Source: Sphaerimonospora mesophila NBRC 14179 = JCM 3151
Lineage (GTDB): Bacteria > Actinomycetota > Actinomycetes > Streptosporangiales > Streptosporangiaceae
Length of the DNA: 64,000 nucleotides
NCBI GenBank assembly: GCA_001552515.1
Contig: BCRI01000009.1
Span: 26,716-90,715 of the forward strand
Direction: 5' to 3'
Below, one piece after another: positions 16,406-24,196 of the stretch. Made by a program: the position numbers and the translations under genes. Each line of letters starts with the position of its first letter. Position 1 is the first letter of the stretch. The notes under the pieces are model-generated. The model saw nothing but the letters and a program-made list of their open reading frames with translations, was not told where the DNA came from and ran no database searches.

Positions 16406-17316
16406 AGAGCGGCGGCCGGCTTCTGGACCCGGTCGTGACAGCGTTCGCGCCGGCGGTCTGGGGGAGCACTTATCTGGTGACCACCGAGCTGCTGCCGGCG
16501 AATCGCCCGCTGCTGGCCGCCGCCGTACGCGCGCTGCCCGCGGGGCTGATCCTGGTGGGCATCGGACGGGTCCTGCCCAGGGGAGTCTGGTGGTGGCGCG
16601 CGTTCGTGCTGGGCACCTTGAACATCGGCGCGTTCTTCTACTTCCTCTTCGTCGCCGCGTACCGGTTGCCGGGCGGCGTGGCCGCGCTGATCATGTCGTT
16701 CCAGCCCATGATGGTGCTCATCCTCGCGGCGCTGCTGCTCGGCGACCGGATCAGGTTCGTCCATGTGGTGGCCTGCGTGGTCGGCGCCGCCGGTGTGGCG
16801 CTGCTGGTCATCCGGCCCACGGCGGCGCTGGACCTGGTCGGCGTCGCGGCGGCGCTGGCCGGCGCCGCCTGCATGGCGGCCGGCATCGTGTTCACCAAGC
16901 GGTGGAAACGGCCGGCGGGTGTGTCTCTGCTGCAGTTCACCGGTTGGCAGCTCACCACGGGCGGGCTCGTACTGCTGCCGGTCACGCTGCTGGCCGAAGG
17001 GCTGCCGGGTGAGCTCAACGGCCCGAACATCGCGGGTTTCGTTTACCTGGTCGTGCTGGGTTCGTTGGTCGGGTATTCGGTGTGGTTCCGCGGGATAGAG
17101 CGGTTGTCCGCACTGGCGGTTTCGTTTCTCGCCTTCGCGAGCCCGATCGTCGCGACCGTTCTCGGTTACTTCTTCCTCGATCAGGTGCTGACCGGCGTTC
17201 AGGCCATCGGCGCTCTGATCATCATCGGCGCCGTCGTGTTCGCCAACCTTTCGACCGCACCCCCGGGCGAGCGCGAGAAAACGGCGGGAAAACCAAGGGA
17301 AACGGCTTACCAGTAA
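16402..17316 (+). CDS. EamA/DMT-family transporter
   Basis: A 304-residue inner-membrane protein with ten predicted helices arranged as two EamA repeats (about 10-140 and 155-290). PAVWGSTYLVT is the typical first helix and FLAFASPIVATVLGYFFLDQVLTGVQAIGALIIIGAV the typical end of the second repeat. Drug/metabolite transporters export small metabolites and nucleoside-like drugs. It overlaps upp by 4 nt and lies 29 nt before the NRPS gene. Export of the pathway product, matching the transporter role described for MinT in the minimycin cluster, is the natural inference. The ATGA overlap fixes the start. Confidence 0.88.
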   Translation: MKSGGRLLDPVVTAFAPAVWGSTYLVTTELLPANRPLLAAAVRALPAGLILVGIGRVLPRGVWWWRAFVLGTLNIGAFFYFLFVAAYRLPGGVAALIMSFQPMMVLILAALLLGDRIRFVHVVACVVGAAGVALLVIRPTAALDLVGVAAALAGAACMAAGIVFTKRWKRPAGVSLLQFTGWQLTTGGLVLLPVTLLAEGLPGELNGPNIAGFVYLVVLGSLVGYSVWFRGIERLSALAVSFLAFASPIVATVLGYFFLDQVLTGVQAIGALIIIGAVVFANLSTAPPGEREKTAGKPRETAYQ

Positions 17317-17345
17317 CTTTTCTCCGTCCATTGCAAGGGGAGGAA

Positions 17346-20300
17346 ATGTTCACCACTCCAGTCGCTCGGGCGAGGCGCGAATTACCCGACGACACGTGTC
17401 TTCCTGATTTACTCGACGCCCAGGTCCGGATGCGGCCGGACGACACGGCAATCATTTACGGTAATCACCGGATGACCTACCGCGAACTCGCGGAGAGCAG
17501 CTCGGAACTCGGCGGATATCTCCGGGAGATCGGCGTCTCGCCCGATGAATGCGTCGGGTTGTTCGTCGAGCCGTCGATCGACCTGATGGCCGGCGTGTGG
17601 GGAATCCTGTTCGCCGGCGGCGCGTACCTGCCGCTGTCCCCCGAGTACCCCGAAGAGCGGCTCCGCTACATGATCGAGGACGCCGGCGTCCGCGTGATCG
17701 TCACGCAGGAGGCGTTCGCGGCCAGGCTGACCGAGCTGGCGCCCGCCGGGACGAGGATCGTCACCCGGAAGGACGCGGCGCGGTTCGCCGGTTCGCCCGG
17801 CGCCGCCGTCGGCGCCGATTCGCGTCCGGAGGACCTCGCCTACGTCATCTACACCTCCGGCAGCACCGGCAGGCCGAAGGGGGTGATGATCGAGCACCGC
17901 AGCGTGGTCAGCCAGTTGCGGTGGCTGCGAACCCGCTATGGGATCGACCGCGGGAAGACCGTCCTGCAGAAGACGCCGATGAGTTTCGACGCGGCGCAGT
18001 GGGAGATCCTCGCGCCGGCCTGCGGCGCGACGGTCGTGTCGGGCCCGCCCGGGGTCTACCGGGACCCGGAGCGGCTGATCGACGTGATCAGGACGCACGA
18101 CGTCACCACGCTGCAGTGCGTGCCGACGCTGCTGACGGCGCTGCTGGACACCGAGGAACTCGGCAGTTGCACGTCGCTGACCCAGGTCTTCACCGGTGGC
18201 GAGGCCCTGTCCAGGACGCTGGCGACGACGTTCTTCGAGGCTCTGCCCGATTGCGCGCTGGTCAACCTGTACGGACCGACCGAGTGCACGATCAACTCGT
18301 CCGCGTTCACCGTCGACCGGGAGACGGTCGGCGAGGGCCCCAACGCGATCTCGATCGGCGCGCCCGTCGACCACACCGAGTACCACATCCTCGACGAGGG
18401 CGGGTCGCCCGTGGCCGTCGGCGAGATCGGCGAGCTGTACATCGGCGGCGTCCAGGTCGCCCGCGGCTACCTGCATCGGCCCGAGCTGACCGCGGAACGT
18501 TTCGTGCGCAACCCCTTCGGCGAGGGCAGGCTGTTCAAGACCGGTGACCTCGCCTACTGGAACCCCGACGGCACCGTTCAGTTCGTCGGCCGCGTGGACA
18601 ACCAGGTCAAGCTGCGGGGGTTCCGCGTCGAACTGGACGAGATCAGGCTGGCGATCGAGGCCCACGACTGGGTCAAGCACGCGGCGGCCATCGTGAAGAA
18701 GGACCCGCGGACCGGATTCCAGAACCTGATCGCCTGCGTCGAACTGGATCCCAAGGAAGCGATGCTGATGGACCAGGGCAATCACGGCGCCCACCATCAG
18801 TCCAAGGAGAGCAGGCTCCAGGTCCGGGCGCAACTGTCCAACGCCGGGGTCCGGGACGCCGAGGAGATCAGCGGCAGGCCGGTGATCGACCTGCCCGGCA
18901 GGGAGCCGGCCGGGAAACAGCGCAGGCTGGCGTTCGCGCGCAAGACCTACCGGTTCTACGAAGGCGGGGAGGTCACGAAGGACGACGTCCTGAGGCTGCT
19001 GGCCAGGAAGGTCGAGGGCACGCACTCCCGGAGTCTCGACACCCTCGGCCTCGCCGAGTTCGGCGAGATCCTGCGATATTTCGGGCAGCACCTCAGCGAG
19101 GAGCGACTGCTGCCGAAGTACGCCTACGCGTCGCCCGGGGCGTTGTACGCGACCCAGATGTACCTCGAGATCGACCGGGTCGGCGGCCTGGAACCGGGCT
19201 TCTACTACTACCATCCGCTGGACCACCGGCTCGTGCTGATCAGACCGACGGCCGGGCGGTCCGAGGCGCAGGTGCGGCTGCACTTCATCGGCAAGAAACG
19301 GGCGATAGAACCGGTCTACAAGAACAACATCCGCGAGGTCCTCGAGATCGAGACCGGCCACATGGTCGGCCTGTTCGAGGAGGTGCTGCCCGAATACGGG
19401 CTGTACATCACGGATCTGGAGTACGCGCCCGCGACGAAGGACGTCCTGGAATGCGCCGATGAGGACTACTATCTGGGCACGTTCCAGCTGATCCCGTACA
19501 CCGCGCCACCGCCGGACGAGCTCGACGTCTACGTCCAGGCGCATCCCGGAAAGGTCGCCGACCTGCCGGCGGGCCAGTACGCCTACGAGGACGGGCGGCT
19601 GCGGCTGATCTCCGCCGAGCTCATCCTGAAGAAGCAGGTCATCGCGATCAACCAGCAGGTCTACGACCGGGCCGGCATCGGCATCTCGGTGGTCAGCAGA
19701 AACCGCAAGGAGTGGCTGCGCTACGTCGACCTGGGCCGGAAGCTGCAGCACCTGTCGATGAACGACGTCGGCCTCGGGTTCATGTCGTCCGGATACAGCT
19801 CGAAATCCGGCGACGACCTGCCCTCCGCGCGCCGCATCGACGGCATCCTGCGCGACTGCGGCCGGGACCCCGGCTTCTCCTCCTACTTCTTCATCGGCGG
19901 CCGGGTCAGCGACGACCAGCGGACGAGCGAGGGAATGAAGGAGGACCTGGTCCATCTGAAGGGACCGGCGGAGATCCTCAGAGAGGATCTGATCAACTTC
20001 CTGCCGGACTACATGATCCCGAACAAGGTCGTCGTGCTGGACCGGCTGCCGTTCACCGTCAACGGCAAGATCGATGTCAACGCGCTGGTCGCGTCGGACA
20101 AGACGAACGTGGACACCGCGGACCAGCCGTTCGTCGCACCGCGGACCGACGCCGAGCGCAGGATCGCCGAGCTGTGGAAGAAGGCGATGAAGCAGGACAC
20201 GGTCTCGGTGCAGACCGACTTCTTCGCGTCCGGTGGGAACTCGCTCATCGCGGTCGGGCTGATCAACAAGATCAACCGGGAGTTCTCCGGCTCGCTGCCT

Positions 20301-21434
20301 CTGCAGGTGCTGTTCGAGTGCCCCACGATCGAGAAGCTCGCCCGGCGGGTCGAGGGACTCGGCTCCCAGGTCTCCTCACGGCTGGTGCCGCTGCGGCGGA
20401 AGGGAACGGGCAACCCCGTCTACTGCTGGCCCGGTCTCGGCGGATACCCCATGAACCTGCGCCTGCTGGCCGACAGGATGGGGGAGACGCGGCCCTTCTA
20501 CGGCGTGCAGGCGTACGGCATCAATCCCGGCGAGGCCCCCTACCCGACCATCGGCGAGATGGCGGCCGAGGACGTCAAGGCGATCCGCCGGCTGCAACCG
20601 ACCGGTCCGTACACACTGTGGGGCTACTCGTTCGGCGCGCGCGTCGCGTTCGAGACCGCCTACCGGCTGGAACAGGCCGGCGAGCGGGTGGATCACCTGT
20701 TCCTGATCGCGCCGGGCTCGCCGAAGGTCGACCTGGTGGACGGGCCCGTACGCGAGTACGAGGCCGGCTACGACAACAAGGCGTACGTGACGATCCTCTT
20801 CTCGGTCTTCGCCGGCACGATCACCGGGCCGCTACTGGAGCGGTGCCTGGCCGAGGCCCGGGACGAGGACACCTTCGCCGCGTTCATCCACCGCAACTTC
20901 CCCGCGCTGGACATCGACCTGGTGCGCCGGATCATGCGGGTGGTCGGCCAGACCTTCGAGTTCAGCTACACGTTCCGGGAGCTGGCCCAGCGTCGGATCC
21001 AGGCGCCGATCACCATCTTCAAGGCCAGCGGCGACGACTATTCCTTCCTGGAGAACAGCCGGGGGTATTCGACCACGGTCCCGGTCGTCATCGACCTGGA
21101 GGCCGATCACTACGCCCTGCTCAAGGAGCCGGGGATCGACGAGCTGGTCGGCGCCATCCGAAACCGTCTCGGCACCCGCAGTAAGGAGATCACCATGCCG
21201 CACGTCAGCATCAAGCACTTCCCGGTGTCCCTCAGCGACCAGCAGCACTCCGAACTCGTCGCGGCCGTGACCAAGGCGATGACGAGCGCCTTCGGCTGTG
21301 ACGAGGGCTCGGTGTCGATCATCTTGGAACCGGTCGAGAAGGAGCTGTGGAACGAGAAGGTCTACATTCCGGAGATCGCCAATCAGAAGCACAGGCTGGG
21401 CAAGGTGCCGACCTACGGGACAGAGACGAACTGA
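17346..21434 (+). CDS. indC: Indigoidine-synthetase-type NRPS (A-Ox-T-TE) with C-terminal tautomerase domain
   Basis: A 1362-residue single-module NRPS. Adenylation core: SGSTGRPKG (171-179), YGPTE (309-313), KTGDL (398-402), A10 VNGKID (905-910). An FMN-dependent SagB-like oxidase domain (about 470-870) is inserted between A8 and A10, the hallmark of BpsA/IndC. The ten specificity residues read D-A-W-Q-F-G-L-I-N-K (Asp215 to Lys908), which I recall as the glutamine code of indigoidine synthetases. The T domain has Ser966 (SGGNS); the TE has Ser1095 (GYSFG) and His1255. Known relatives cyclise and oxidise glutamine. Unlike BpsA (about 1280 residues), the frame continues into a PptA-like tautomerase (1284-1362). 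GGGGAGGAA precedes the ATG. Product assignment is inference. Confidence 0.93.
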   Translation: MFTTPVARARRELPDDTCLPDLLDAQVRMRPDDTAIIYGNHRMTYRELAESSSELGGYLREIGVSPDECVGLFVEPSIDLMAGVWGILFAGGAYLPLSPEYPEERLRYMIEDAGVRVIVTQEAFAARLTELAPAGTRIVTRKDAARFAGSPGAAVGADSRPEDLAYVIYTSGSTGRPKGVMIEHRSVVSQLRWLRTRYGIDRGKTVLQKTPMSFDAAQWEILAPACGATVVSGPPGVYRDPERLIDVIRTHDVTTLQCVPTLLTALLDTEELGSCTSLTQVFTGGEALSRTLATTFFEALPDCALVNLYGPTECTINSSAFTVDRETVGEGPNAISIGAPVDHTEYHILDEGGSPVAVGEIGELYIGGVQVARGYLHRPELTAERFVRNPFGEGRLFKTGDLAYWNPDGTVQFVGRVDNQVKLRGFRVELDEIRLAIEAHDWVKHAAAIVKKDPRTGFQNLIACVELDPKEAMLMDQGNHGAHHQSKESRLQVRAQLSNAGVRDAEEISGRPVIDLPGREPAGKQRRLAFARKTYRFYEGGEVTKDDVLRLLARKVEGTHSRSLDTLGLAEFGEILRYFGQHLSEERLLPKYAYASPGALYATQMYLEIDRVGGLEPGFYYYHPLDHRLVLIRPTAGRSEAQVRLHFIGKKRAIEPVYKNNIREVLEIETGHMVGLFEEVLPEYGLYITDLEYAPATKDVLECADEDYYLGTFQLIPYTAPPPDELDVYVQAHPGKVADLPAGQYAYEDGRLRLISAELILKKQVIAINQQVYDRAGIGISVVSRNRKEWLRYVDLGRKLQHLSMNDVGLGFMSSGYSSKSGDDLPSARRIDGILRDCGRDPGFSSYFFIGGRVSDDQRTSEGMKEDLVHLKGPAEILREDLINFLPDYMIPNKVVVLDRLPFTVNGKIDVNALVASDKTNVDTADQPFVAPRTDAERRIAELWKKAMKQDTVSVQTDFFASGGNSLIAVGLINKINREFSGSLPLQVLFECPTIEKLARRVEGLGSQVSSRLVPLRRKGTGNPVYCWPGLGGYPMNLRLLADRMGETRPFYGVQAYGINPGEAPYPTIGEMAAEDVKAIRRLQPTGPYTLWGYSFGARVAFETAYRLEQAGERVDHLFLIAPGSPKVDLVDGPVREYEAGYDNKAYVTILFSVFAGTITGPLLERCLAEARDEDTFAAFIHRNFPALDIDLVRRIMRVVGQTFEFSYTFRELAQRRIQAPITIFKASGDDYSFLENSRGYSTTVPVVIDLEADHYALLKEPGIDELVGAIRNRLGTRSKEITMPHVSIKHFPVSLSDQQHSELVAAVTKAMTSAFGCDEGSVSIILEPVEKELWNEKVYIPEIANQKHRLGKVPTYGTETN
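21183..21197 (+). promoter_or_regulatory. Internal Shine-Dalgarno and start codon inside the NRPS frame
   Basis: AAGGAG (21183-21188), a 6-nt spacer, then ATG (21195-21197) in frame with the NRPS. The next codon is CCG, which would give the free N-terminal proline that tautomerases need. This looks like a genuine internal initiation site. Confidence 0.6.
21195..21434 (+). CDS. PptA-like 4-oxalocrotonate tautomerase, nested in frame at the NRPS 3' end
   Basis: A 79-residue 4-OT family protein beginning MPHVSIKHFP and continuing through VSIILEPVEKELWNEKVYIPEI. It is close in layout to E. coli PptA (YdcE), which starts MPHIDIKCFP. These enzymes use Pro1, exposed after Met removal, as a general base in keto-enol tautomerisation. 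As the tail of the NRPS the proline would be internal (Pro1285) and inactive as an amine base. The optimally spaced AAGGAG before the ATG suggests that a free form is also, or instead, translated. A tautomerase could act on the cyclised, oxidised glutamine product. Either a true fusion or a nested gene is possible. Confidence 0.7.
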   Translation: MPHVSIKHFPVSLSDQQHSELVAAVTKAMTSAFGCDEGSVSIILEPVEKELWNEKVYIPEIANQKHRLGKVPTYGTETN

Positions 21435-21443
21435 GGGGCGACG

Positions 21444-22391
21444 ATGACCCGAGAACAGCATGGCGGCGTTCCGCTGGTGTTCAGCGAGGAGGTCGCGGAC
21501 GCCCTCAGTGAGGGCCGGCCCGTGGTGGCGCTGGAGTCGAACGTCATCACACACGGCCTGCCCTATCCGGACAACGCCGCGACCGCGCGGAAGGTCGAGG
21601 AGGCGGTCCGCTCCGGCGGCGCGGTCCCGGCCACGATCTGCCTGGAGGGCGGCCGGATCAAGGTCGGGATGACCGACGAGGACATCGAGCGGTTCGCCTC
21701 GGCGTCCGACATCCCCAAAGTCAGCAGCCGGGACATACCGGTGATCCTGGCTCAGGGCGGGCTCGGCGCGATGACGGTGGCCAGCTCCGTGGTGGCGGCC
21801 GAGCTGGCCGGCATCCCGTTCTTCACCTCGGCGGGCATCGGCGGCGTGCACCGGGGCGCGGAGAAGACGATGGACATCTCCTCCGACCTGATCCAGTTCA
21901 CCCGGTCGAAGGTGGCGGTCGTCTGCGCCGGGGCCAAGAGCATCCTCGACCTCCGGCTGACCATGGAGTATCTGGAGACCCACTGCGTCCCGGTGGTGTC
22001 CTACCGGTCGGACGACTTTCCCGCGTTCTACTGCGTCTCCAGCGGCATCCGCAGCCCGCAGCGGCTGGACGACGAGCGGGTGATCGCCCGGGCGCTGGAG
22101 AACCACTGGGCGCTGGGCAACCGGAGCTCGTTCCTGATCACCACGCCGGTGCGGGAGGAGGACGCGATCGACGGCTCCGAGGTGGCCGCGGTCATCTCCG
22201 ACGCGCTGGCCGCGGCCGAGCGGGACGGCATCCGCGGCAACGCGATCACCAAGTATCTGATGCGCGCGGTCGACGCGGCCACCGAGGGCCGGTCCTCCAG
22301 AGCGAACATGTCCGTGCTCATCAGCACGGCCGAGGTCGGCGGCCGGCTCGCCGCCGCGCACGCCCGATACCTCCGGGAGACACGCTCGTGA
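21444..22391 (+). CDS. psuG: Pseudouridine-5'-phosphate glycosidase family (PsuG/IndA-type C-glycosynthase)
   Basis: A 315-residue homologue of PsuG and of IndA/MinB. PsuG reversibly cleaves the C1'-C5 bond of pseudouridine 5'-phosphate. In minimycin, showdomycin and indigoidine-type clusters the homologue joins ribose 5-phosphate to the NRPS-derived base. [14 protein letters not shown] (29-42), the active-site Lys165 in [10 protein letters not shown] (the Schiff-base lysine of PsuG) and the [10 protein letters not shown] loop (131-140) are intact. The ATG lies 9 nt after the NRPS stop, with GAGGGGCG before it, and the stop overlaps the next gene by GTGA. Together with the NRPS this defines the cluster type. 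Confidence 0.93.
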   Translation: MTREQHGGVPLVFSEEVADALSEGRPVVALESNVITHGLPYPDNAATARKVEEAVRSGGAVPATICLEGGRIKVGMTDEDIERFASASDIPKVSSRDIPVILAQGGLGAMTVASSVVAAELAGIPFFTSAGIGGVHRGAEKTMDISSDLIQFTRSKVAVVCAGAKSILDLRLTMEYLETHCVPVVSYRSDDFPAFYCVSSGIRSPQRLDDERVIARALENHWALGNRSSFLITTPVREEDAIDGSEVAAVISDALAAAERDGIRGNAITKYLMRAVDAATEGRSSRANMSVLISTAEVGGRLAAAHARYLRETRS

Positions 22392-23356
22392 GCCCGACGT
22401 CGGCGAACATGATGCTGTTCGCCGGGCGCAGCCATCCCGAGCTGGCCGAGGAGGTGGCCAAGCGGCTGGACGTGCCGCTCACGCCACAGTCGTCGTACGA
22501 CTTCGCCAACGGCGAGATCTTCGTACGGTTCGAGGAGTCGGTGCGCGGCTGCGACGCGTTCGTCGTCCAGAGCCACTGCGCGCCGGTCAACAAGTGGCTG
22601 ATGGAACAGCTGCTCATGGTGGACGCGCTCAAGCGCGCCAGCGCCAAGCAGATCACCGCGGTCATGCCGTTCTACGGCTACGCGCGGCAGGACAAGAAAC
22701 ACCGGGGCCGCGAGCCGGTGTCGGCCAGGCTGATCGCGGACATGTTCGCCACGGCGGGCGCCGACCGGATCATGACCGTGGACCTGCACACCGCGCAGAT
22801 CCAGGGCTTCTTCGACGGTCCGGTGGACCACCTTTTCGCGCAGAACCTGCTGGCCGGGTACGTACGGGACAAGTACGGCGGCGCGGCCATCACGGTCGTG
22901 TCACCGGACGCCGGACGCACCAAGCTGGCCGAAAAGTGGGCCGACCGGCTCGGCGGCTGCCCTCTCGCGTTCGTCCACAAGACCCGTGATCCGATGCGGC
23001 CCAACGAAGTCGTCGCCAACCGGGTCGTCGGCGATGTGAAGGGCCGGATCTGCGTGACGATCGACGACATGGTCGACACCGGCGGCACGATCGCCGAGGC
23101 GGTACGGCAACTGCTGCGGGAGGGCGCGGCAGAGGTGATCGTCGCGGCCACCCACGGCGTGCTGTCCGGCCCGGCGAGCCGGCGGCTGGCCACCTGCGGC
23201 GCCCGCGAAGTGATCTTCACGAACACCCTGCCGATCCCCGACGAGCGGCGCTTCCCGCAGCTGACCGTCCTGTCCATCGCGCCGTTGCTGGCCAGAGCCA
23301 TCAGGGAGGTCTTCCAGAACGGCTCGGTCACGAGCCTCTTCGACGACCACGCCTGA
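22388..23356 (+). CDS. prs: Ribose-phosphate pyrophosphokinase (PRPP synthetase)
   Basis: A 322-residue class I PRPP synthetase that makes PRPP from ribose 5-phosphate and [24 protein letters not shown] at the N-terminus, the HGRE-like flag segment with [31 protein letters not shown] and the PRPP loop [15 protein letters not shown] are conserved. The GTG start overlaps the psuG stop (GTGA). A dedicated second copy inside a natural-product operon would feed the uracil phosphoribosyltransferase (self-protection) and possibly the TrpF-like enzyme. It would compete for the ribose 5-phosphate used by PsuG. This gene is not part of the minimal minimycin set I know. Confidence 0.92.
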   Translation: MSPTSANMMLFAGRSHPELAEEVAKRLDVPLTPQSSYDFANGEIFVRFEESVRGCDAFVVQSHCAPVNKWLMEQLLMVDALKRASAKQITAVMPFYGYARQDKKHRGREPVSARLIADMFATAGADRIMTVDLHTAQIQGFFDGPVDHLFAQNLLAGYVRDKYGGAAITVVSPDAGRTKLAEKWADRLGGCPLAFVHKTRDPMRPNEVVANRVVGDVKGRICVTIDDMVDTGGTIAEAVRQLLREGAAEVIVAATHGVLSGPASRRLATCGAREVIFTNTLPIPDERRFPQLTVLSIAPLLARAIREVFQNGSVTSLFDDHA

Positions 23357-23391
23357 TCCGGCGCGATCATCGGCCGGTCACGCCTCCCCGA

Positions 23392-23427
23392 GGGCCGAAG
23401 GTCCCATGGCGCCGGGACGTCAGGGCC
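23392..23427 (+). promoter_or_regulatory. Pair of DevR-box-like sites before the DoxX-like gene
   Basis: GGGCCGAAGGTCCC (23392-23405), the reverse complement of GGGACCTTCGGCCC, is followed by the weaker GGGACGTCAGGGCC (23414-23427). The starts are 22 bp apart. The pair lies about 100 nt before the ATG at 23527 and begins only 35 nt after the C-nucleoside operon. Confidence 0.55.
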
Positions 23428-23526
23428 GAGGGCCCGTGCCGTACGGCTCTGCGATCCCGAAGCCGGACGCGATGTGATTGAGACGCGAAAGCAAAGGGGC
23501 CGCAAACCGAAGGGAAGGTGCCGGTC

Positions 23527-24105
23527 ATGGCCACCATCGAAGGACGTCACCAGCGCAATCACCTCATCGAGGTCGACCGGGGCGACGTGGCCGGGCGGAC
23601 CGCCCCGCGGACCGGAGGCGCCCGGCCCGCCGCCTATGCCTGGGCGCTCGCCCGGATCGCCCTCGGCTGGGTGTTCCTGTGGGCCTTCCTCGACAAGACC
23701 TTCGGCTGGGGGTTCGCCACTCCCGCCGACAGGGCCTGGGTTCAGGGTGGCAGCCCGACCACCGGTTTCCTGAAGGGCACGGCCGACAACGCGCTCGGCG
23801 GGTTCTTCGGCGGGCTGGCCGGTCAGGGCTGGGTCGATCTGCTGTTCATGCTCGGGCTGCTGGGCGTCGGCGGGGCGCTCATCGTGGGTGCGGGGATGCG
23901 GATCGCGGCGGTCGCCGGCGGTCTGATGATGGTCCTGATGTGGGCCGCGGCGCTGCCCCTGGTCACCAACCCCTTCATGGACGAGCACATCGTCTACGCG
24001 ATCGTGCTGGCCGGTCTGGCCATGGCGAACGCCGGCGACACCCTGGGCATCGGCGCCCGGTGGGGCCGGACCGCCCTGGTCAAGCGGCTCCCGATCCTCA
24101 AGTAG
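23527..24105 (+). CDS. DoxX-like membrane protein
   Basis: A 192-residue integral membrane protein with four hydrophobic segments, beginning at AYAWALARIALGWVFLWAFLDKTFGWGF. The layout (R...G..F...G..K at the end of helix 1, then helices at LLFMLGLLGVGGALIVGAG, IAAVAGGLMMVLMWAAAL and HIVYAIVLAGLAMANAGDTLG) is that of the DoxX/DoxD family, which includes thiosulfate:quinone oxidoreductase subunits and the mycobacterial DoxX of the membrane oxidoreductase complex. The ATG at 23527 has AAGGGAAGG 8 nt upstream. DevR-like boxes lie before it and a strong hairpin after it. The role is probably in redox or membrane stress. Confidence 0.8.
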   Translation: MATIEGRHQRNHLIEVDRGDVAGRTAPRTGGARPAAYAWALARIALGWVFLWAFLDKTFGWGFATPADRAWVQGGSPTTGFLKGTADNALGGFFGGLAGQGWVDLLFMLGLLGVGGALIVGAGMRIAAVAGGLMMVLMWAAALPLVTNPFMDEHIVYAIVLAGLAMANAGDTLGIGARWGRTALVKRLPILK

Positions 24106-24118
24106 ACACCGTCGGCAC

Positions 24119-24158
24119 CGAAGCGCCCGCCCTCCACCTCCGGGGGGCGGGTGCTTCG
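24119..24158 (+). terminator. Strong terminator hairpin after the DoxX-like gene
   Basis: Arms 24119-24132 and 24145-24158 pair over 14 bp with a single G-U, around a 12-nt loop. The hairpin ends only 2 nt before the GTG at 24161, which argues against that codon as the start of the next gene. Confidence 0.75.
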
Positions 24159-24196
24159 CTGTGGAGACCGAGGGGGGCGAATGGGAAACTTCTTGC

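Noticed and set aside
17346..21434. Siderophore or peptide NRPS
   Set aside because: There is no condensation domain; the oxidase inserted in the A domain and the glutamine code identify the indigoidine-synthetase class.
24161..24196. GTG start for the DevS-like kinase
   Set aside because: A strong terminator hairpin ends 2 nt before it. It gives residue numbers equal to M. tuberculosis DevS, so it is kept only as an alternative.
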